From NCBI GenBank assembly GCA_030638325.1, contig DAOWEV010000044.1:1-10300 (forward strand): 10,300 nucleotides of DNA. Direction: 5' to 3'. Shown here in pieces: positions 6,519 through 10,300 of the stretch. This stretch comes from Bacteroidales bacterium (GTDB taxonomy: Bacteria; Bacteroidota; Bacteroidia; Bacteroidales; JAGOPY01). The translations under genes were made by a program, and so were the position numbers. Within the stretch, counting starts at the first letter, position 1, and each line of letters starts with the position of its first letter. The notes beneath the pieces are model-generated. The model made no database searches. It was not told the DNA's origin and saw only the letters and a list, made by a program, of their open reading frames with translations.

Positions 6519-8552
6519 TCACCTCTTAATAACCTTCGCCGTATAAACCTGTTTCTTATCCTGAACGCTCACGATATAGATCCCATTCTCGAGGTTTCTG
6601 ACGGAAATGCTGAAAGCCCCTTCACTGTTAACATGTCCTGACTTAACAAGCCTTCCGTAAACATCGCGAACGAAATAGTCAACACTGCGGTCGCCTCCTT
6701 CATAAACGATCCGGAGCCTTGTGTTAACCGGGTTGGGATAAACGATAAGCCTGTTGATTTGTCTTTCTACCTCCGCGATGCCGAGGTTAGGATAGCCGAA
6801 ATTATCAGAATTTTCGTAATATTCGGCCTTCACTGTATCAATATATGTTTTCAGCAGATCGACCGAGGCCAGGTAGTCTGCACCCTGTGCCGTGACAAAT
6901 GCCAGGTCTATCTTTTCAACGCTTCCCGGTTCAAAGGTAAATGGCCCCATCACACTCAATCCTCTTTTATCGTCCGGATCATTTCCGGCCGATTCTTCAG
7001 TCCAGTCAACCGGGCCATAGGGTTCTTCTCCTCCGGTGCCCCAGAAGCAGTCGTCGGAGAGACCGGGAAACATAAAATTGCAAGCCGGTCCATAGGCGCC
7101 GGTAGAAATATGCCCGTTCCCTCCATATTCCATTACGGTACCGTCTTTCCAGACACCTTGCATAAAACTGTAATATTCATCTGCTGTATGGGGGTCACAC
7201 CACGGTGCTGAGCCACAGTTCACAAAATACATGAACTTCTTCATGCCGTATCTTTCATTGTCGATGACATCATCCCCAAAGCCTACCCCATTGATGCTTT
7301 CGTCGCAACCTCCTGCCGGGTCATCCGTTCCGTTCGGATCCATATATGGCCCGCCTAAAATAATGATGCCCTGTGCCGGTGGCTGGTCACCATAGCCGAC
7401 GGGATCAATATCGTCAAAATCGTCTCCATTATACCCGTAATAAGCCCCGCGCGCAACATCACAACCTACATAATCATCATATGCAAAACCAACATCCATA
7501 TCGGAAAAGACTCCGATATAGGTATCATTCAACGTATAATTTGAGCGGTTATATATCTTATAGCTGATGAATACGGTATTATTCATGGGATCGTTATCAG
7601 GGCGGTCGAATTGATACGCCATGCCATGGATCTCAATACCTAATGATGCTGAACTTTGAGATTCGCCGTGTAATCGCTGGTCATTGAAAATAAAGAATAT
7701 GCACTGATCCCCCCGGAGGAGTGGATAATCACCCGACAACGGATCATACAAACTGTCGCCGTCCACATCGACAAAGGGTGCGAGGTACTTACTCTGTTGA
7801 AGCGCTTCGTCACCATGGGCTGGCCAACTGGCAATGTTATGAATGGGTTCGTAACCCGGATCCTGCCAATGATCCAGATGATAAAAGATATCCTCTTTAC
7901 CAATCTTCCAGACCCTGTGCCATGCTAAAGCGGTGGCGGAATCTATTGAGGCTGTGCCATCCGTGCTCAAAGGCCCGGCCCAGTAATCCAGTCCCAATTG
8001 CCGGTACCGTTCGGCAGCCAGCCTGAGCTGATCATTCTGGTCAACCCCGCCAATCCAGAGTGAAGTATTAAACATGGTGTGCTTTCCGCTACCTTTGGGG
8101 AATTCATACATATTTGACTGTTCCATTAGTGAGGGGCCATTCCAGAAATGGTTGCCATATGCAAATATTGTAGTCCGGATATTATTAATGTCCAGGGTAT
8201 CAAAATAATAACCGTTATCAACATTGATATGTACCCAACCCATAGATTCCTCTCCGAACAAGCCATTTTCATCTTTTATGATATATCGTAATTTTAACTC
8301 CCCATAGAAATTGTAAAAATTTTCGTATTCAATATAATAGGTAATGGTGCTGTCGGTGAATGAATATGCGCCAAGAGCAACGTAAACTTTAAACGATAAG
8401 CCATCGGGATGATAGTCATTGGCTGTTACGTCAACAGTAATAAACTGACCCAGGTTAGCGGTTGCGGAATCATCAACTGCAACGGGAGGGTTTTGTGCCA
8501 GCAGCATCAGGCTGCTTACTGCAAACATCAGGATAAGTAAAGATTTCTTCAT
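6519..8552 (-). CDS. Secreted T9SS cargo protein with type A C-terminal sorting domain
   Basis: This 677-residue protein starts with a signal peptide (MKKSLLILMFAVSSLMLLAQ, about residues 1-20) for Sec export. Residues 22-112 resemble a cadherin/Ig-like beta domain of the PVAVDDSATA...DVTANDYHPDG type. The long middle region is rich in Asp, Gly, Tyr and Trp. It includes DVDGDSLYDPLSGDYP (262-277), a calcium-loop-like motif frequent in large Bacteroidota secreted proteins, and no enzyme motif that I recognise. The end (about 602-677) is a type A T9SS sorting domain: YPNP (605-608), DVYGRLV, NLENGIYIVSV and a basic tail KVIKR. Such domains direct passage through the outer membrane and attachment to, or release from, the surface. 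It lies 97 nt after the upstream cargo gene on the same strand. No Shine-Dalgarno sequence is visible; the leader is A-rich. The function of the middle is unknown. Confidence 0.9.
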   Translation of the reverse strand: MKKSLLILMFAVSSLMLLAQNPPVAVDDSATANLGQFITVDVTANDYHPDGLSFKVYVALGAYSFTDSTITYYIEYENFYNFYGELKLRYIIKDENGLFGEESMGWVHINVDNGYYFDTLDINNIRTTIFAYGNHFWNGPSLMEQSNMYEFPKGSGKHTMFNTSLWIGGVDQNDQLRLAAERYRQLGLDYWAGPLSTDGTASIDSATALAWHRVWKIGKEDIFYHLDHWQDPGYEPIHNIASWPAHGDEALQQSKYLAPFVDVDGDSLYDPLSGDYPLLRGDQCIFFIFNDQRLHGESQSSASLGIEIHGMAYQFDRPDNDPMNNTVFISYKIYNRSNYTLNDTYIGVFSDMDVGFAYDDYVGCDVARGAYYGYNGDDFDDIDPVGYGDQPPAQGIIILGGPYMDPNGTDDPAGGCDESINGVGFGDDVIDNERYGMKKFMYFVNCGSAPWCDPHTADEYYSFMQGVWKDGTVMEYGGNGHISTGAYGPACNFMFPGLSDDCFWGTGGEEPYGPVDWTEESAGNDPDDKRGLSVMGPFTFEPGSVEKIDLAFVTAQGADYLASVDLLKTYIDTVKAEYYENSDNFGYPNLGIAEVERQINRLIVYPNPVNTRLRIVYEGGDRSVDYFVRDVYGRLVKSGHVNSEGAFSISVRNLENGIYIVSVQDKKQVYTAKVIKR

Positions 8553-8649
8553 GGTATTTGATTTTTAGTTTTAGATAAAGTCACCGAACTCATGAATATG
8601 GTGTTCTACACAGAAGACGAGAATTTATCTGAAAAGGTTGCCGATGGTT

Positions 8650-10300
8650 TCAACGGACCAGCATTAAGCTTCCTCTCCGGGTTTCTTTGATGAGTGCTGC
8701 CTCATCATAAAAGGAATAGGCGACTTCCCAGATGTAAATGCCGGCAGGGCAGGTTTCCCCCCGGCAGGTTCCATCCCATCCATCCGATGCCTGCCTGCTG
8801 CGAAAGACAAGCGACCCCCAACGGTTGTAAACGGTCATGTTAAATTCTGTGACCGGTTCATTGCTGACCGCCATGAAAATATCATTCCTGCCATCATTGT
8901 TGGGAGTGAAGGCATTCGGCATCATCAATTTAACTTTACTCCTGGTGATCCTGATGCTGTCGGAGGCAATACATCCTTTGTTATTTACTGTCACCCAATA
9001 TGTTCCTGATTCCATAACCCGGTGATATTGCCCGGCGCTGCCGTCTTCCCATAAATAATCATCATAACCGCCTCCCGCGTCAAGCATCAGGGAACAGGAG
9101 TTGCAAATGGCAGTGTCAGAACCAAGGTCGACATAAGGCATCGGGTAAATCCGGATATCTCTTTCAGCAGTATCGCTTTTTCCACAGTGATAAATGATCA
9201 GCCTGACACGATAGCTCCCGGTATCAGAAAATGAATGAAACGGGCTCAGTTCGTTGGAATGATCATCCTCACCCGAAGATCCATCCCCGAAAGTCCATAA
9301 AAGTGAATCGGAGCTTTTATCCTGTGCGAAAAAGAATTGAGTGACATCCCCATAACAGCTTCCTTCCATTGAGAAATCAGGCCGGTAAAAATAACTTTGA
9401 ATAAAATTGGGCAGGCCCATTAAAGAGTTATGCCCCTCTAAATCGATGATATCTGTTTCATATATACAATCTTTCCCTTTGATGGCCGGCTCATTGATGA
9501 CACTCAGGTAAGGCCTGTTGACCGCGGCAATGTATATTTTGCCATCCGTTGACAGTTGTAATGCATAGTTGTTTCCTTCCGCAATAACGATTCCCGAATT
9601 ATTGATTTCGTTTACATCATCTATACCAAGATCATATTGCCACAGGCGGTAGTGTTTTCCCCCGTTACTTATATAGAGCAATTTCCCATCGGGTGAAAAT
9701 TCAATGCCATAAGCATAAACCCCATCCTCTTTCTTGAATATTCTGATGGGATCAGTAATTTCACCTGTCCGGTCATTGAATCTGTATAGTTCGACCAAAA
9801 TATTACCCGTATTTACCGGCAGGGCAATCAAATTTCCGGCAGGGGAGGCTTTCAGATAACCTATATCTGCATGAAGCATTGTTTTGCTGGTGCTGGTAAT
9901 CGCTTCGTGTATTCCATTAAGTGTGATCAGAAAACTGTAAAAGCTTGAATCCCTGTCATGTGTGATCACCCAGATATCTTCGTCATTGCAATGATGGACA
10001 GCCGTAACTTTTTCAATCACATTGTGCTGCAGAGAGATATTTTTTAAAACAACATCTCCCAGGCCGCCCTGCAGGTTCATATTGATCAATGAATACCCCA
10101 GGCCGATGGAGTCAAATGCAGCATCCACAGTAAACAGATAATACAATCCGGGAGATTGCGGTTTTGGCACGATGATGCTGTTCTGGTTAACGATTTGGCT
10201 GCCGTTCAGGCTGTCTCCGTTGGGCATTAGATCATGGATACTGTTCCATATTTTTACGCCATTGGTATAAAAAAGTAAATGGCCGTTTTTATCACTGATC
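8650..10300 (-). CDS. Surface protein with propeller-like repeats, PKD domain and gliding-motility-type C-terminal domain (5' end outside window)
   Basis: The frame is open to the right edge (549 residues visible), so the Met at 10227 is internal. The upstream part ISDKNGHLLFYTNGVKIWN...LMPNG is a signature of large Bacteroidota surface proteins, and the real N-terminus is beyond the window. Numbered from that Met, residues 1-285 look like beta-propeller repeats (IVPKPQSPGLYYLFTVD, EFSPDGKLLYIS, QLSTDGKIYIA). Residues about 295-362 form a PKD-like domain (WTFGDGSSG, HSFSDTGSYRVRL). Residues 366-429 form another Ig-like beta domain (DLGSDTAIC...SGTYWVTV). Residues 432-525 are a CHU_C/gliding-motility-associated C-terminal domain (MPNAFTPNNDGRND, VYNRWGSLVF, DGWDG, PAGIYIWEV), which serves as a T9SS export signal. 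The protein is predicted to be exported and held at the cell surface. Its ligand or role is unknown. Gene 6519-8552 follows closely and may be co-transcribed. Confidence 0.92.
   Translation of the reverse strand, partial: ISDKNGHLLFYTNGVKIWNSIHDLMPNGDSLNGSQIVNQNSIIVPKPQSPGLYYLFTVDAAFDSIGLGYSLINMNLQGGLGDVVLKNISLQHNVIEKVTAVHHCNDEDIWVITHDRDSSFYSFLITLNGIHEAITSTSKTMLHADIGYLKASPAGNLIALPVNTGNILVELYRFNDRTGEITDPIRIFKKEDGVYAYGIEFSPDGKLLYISNGGKHYRLWQYDLGIDDVNEINNSGIVIAEGNNYALQLSTDGKIYIAAVNRPYLSVINEPAIKGKDCIYETDIIDLEGHNSLMGLPNFIQSYFYRPDFSMEGSCYGDVTQFFFAQDKSSDSLLWTFGDGSSGEDDHSNELSPFHSFSDTGSYRVRLIIYHCGKSDTAERDIRIYPMPYVDLGSDTAICNSCSLMLDAGGGYDDYLWEDGSAGQYHRVMESGTYWVTVNNKGCIASDSIRITRSKVKLMMPNAFTPNNDGRNDIFMAVSNEPVTEFNMTVYNRWGSLVFRSRQASDGWDGTCRGETCPAGIYIWEVAYSFYDEAALIKETRRGSLMLVR

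Noticed and set aside
6759..7211. Plus-strand open frame of 150 codons
   Set aside because: It is fully antisense to the T9SS cargo gene (6519-8552), which has a signal peptide and sorting domain; the plus-strand product has no recognisable motif.

Overview
The window looks like a chromosomal segment of a Bacteroidota (Bacteroidetes) bacterium. The two right-hand genes encode surface proteins with the C-terminal sorting domains of the type IX secretion system (T9SS), which is essentially confined to that phylum. One has a type A domain (YPNP...GIY...KVIKR). The other has a gliding-motility-type domain (PNAFTPNNDG...NRWG...WDG). Every gene I can support lies on the minus strand, so transcription runs from right to left.

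Right part (about 6519-10300): a surface protein gene cut by the right edge (propeller-like repeats, PKD, CHU_C-type end), followed by a secreted 677-residue protein with a signal peptide, a cadherin/Ig-like domain and a type A sorting domain. Both look like ordinary T9SS cargo.

Middle (about 5700-6518): a gene-poor stretch. It holds a degenerate 7-bp tandem repeat, a REP-like hairpin, the broken N-terminus of a DUF4062 gene (amber codon at position 7, truncated after about 70 codons), and a cluster of regulatory-looking sequences. The clearest of these is a -24/-12 (sigma-54) promoter 39 nt upstream of the next start codon.

Left part (1-5680): a compact three-gene operon, and the most interesting part of the window. 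The first two genes encode large proteins (634 and 639 aa) with an N-terminal Bergerat-fold (GHKL: Hsp90/MutL/histidine-kinase-type) ATPase. They share a similar overall layout and a C-terminal HP motif, so they look like diverged tandem paralogues. The third gene, cut by the left edge, begins directly with a sigma-54-activator AAA+ domain (Walker A, GSFTGA loop, Walker B, arginine-finger region, WPGN motif). It continues with a winged-helix-like region and a second P-loop NTPase of STAND/AAA_16 type, where one would expect the usual Fis-type DNA-binding end.

Inferred logic: the STAND-like part of gene 3 senses a signal, its AAA+ part opens sigma-54 polymerase at the operon's own promoter, and the two GHKL ATPases (plus more activator) are made as the response. 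The layout resembles inducible stress or conflict systems such as RtcR/RtcBA, but I cannot match this gene set to any named system. The neighbouring DUF4062 relic hints at a site with turnover of conflict-type genes. No effector nuclease or protease is recognisable in the window; if one exists it may lie beyond the left edge.
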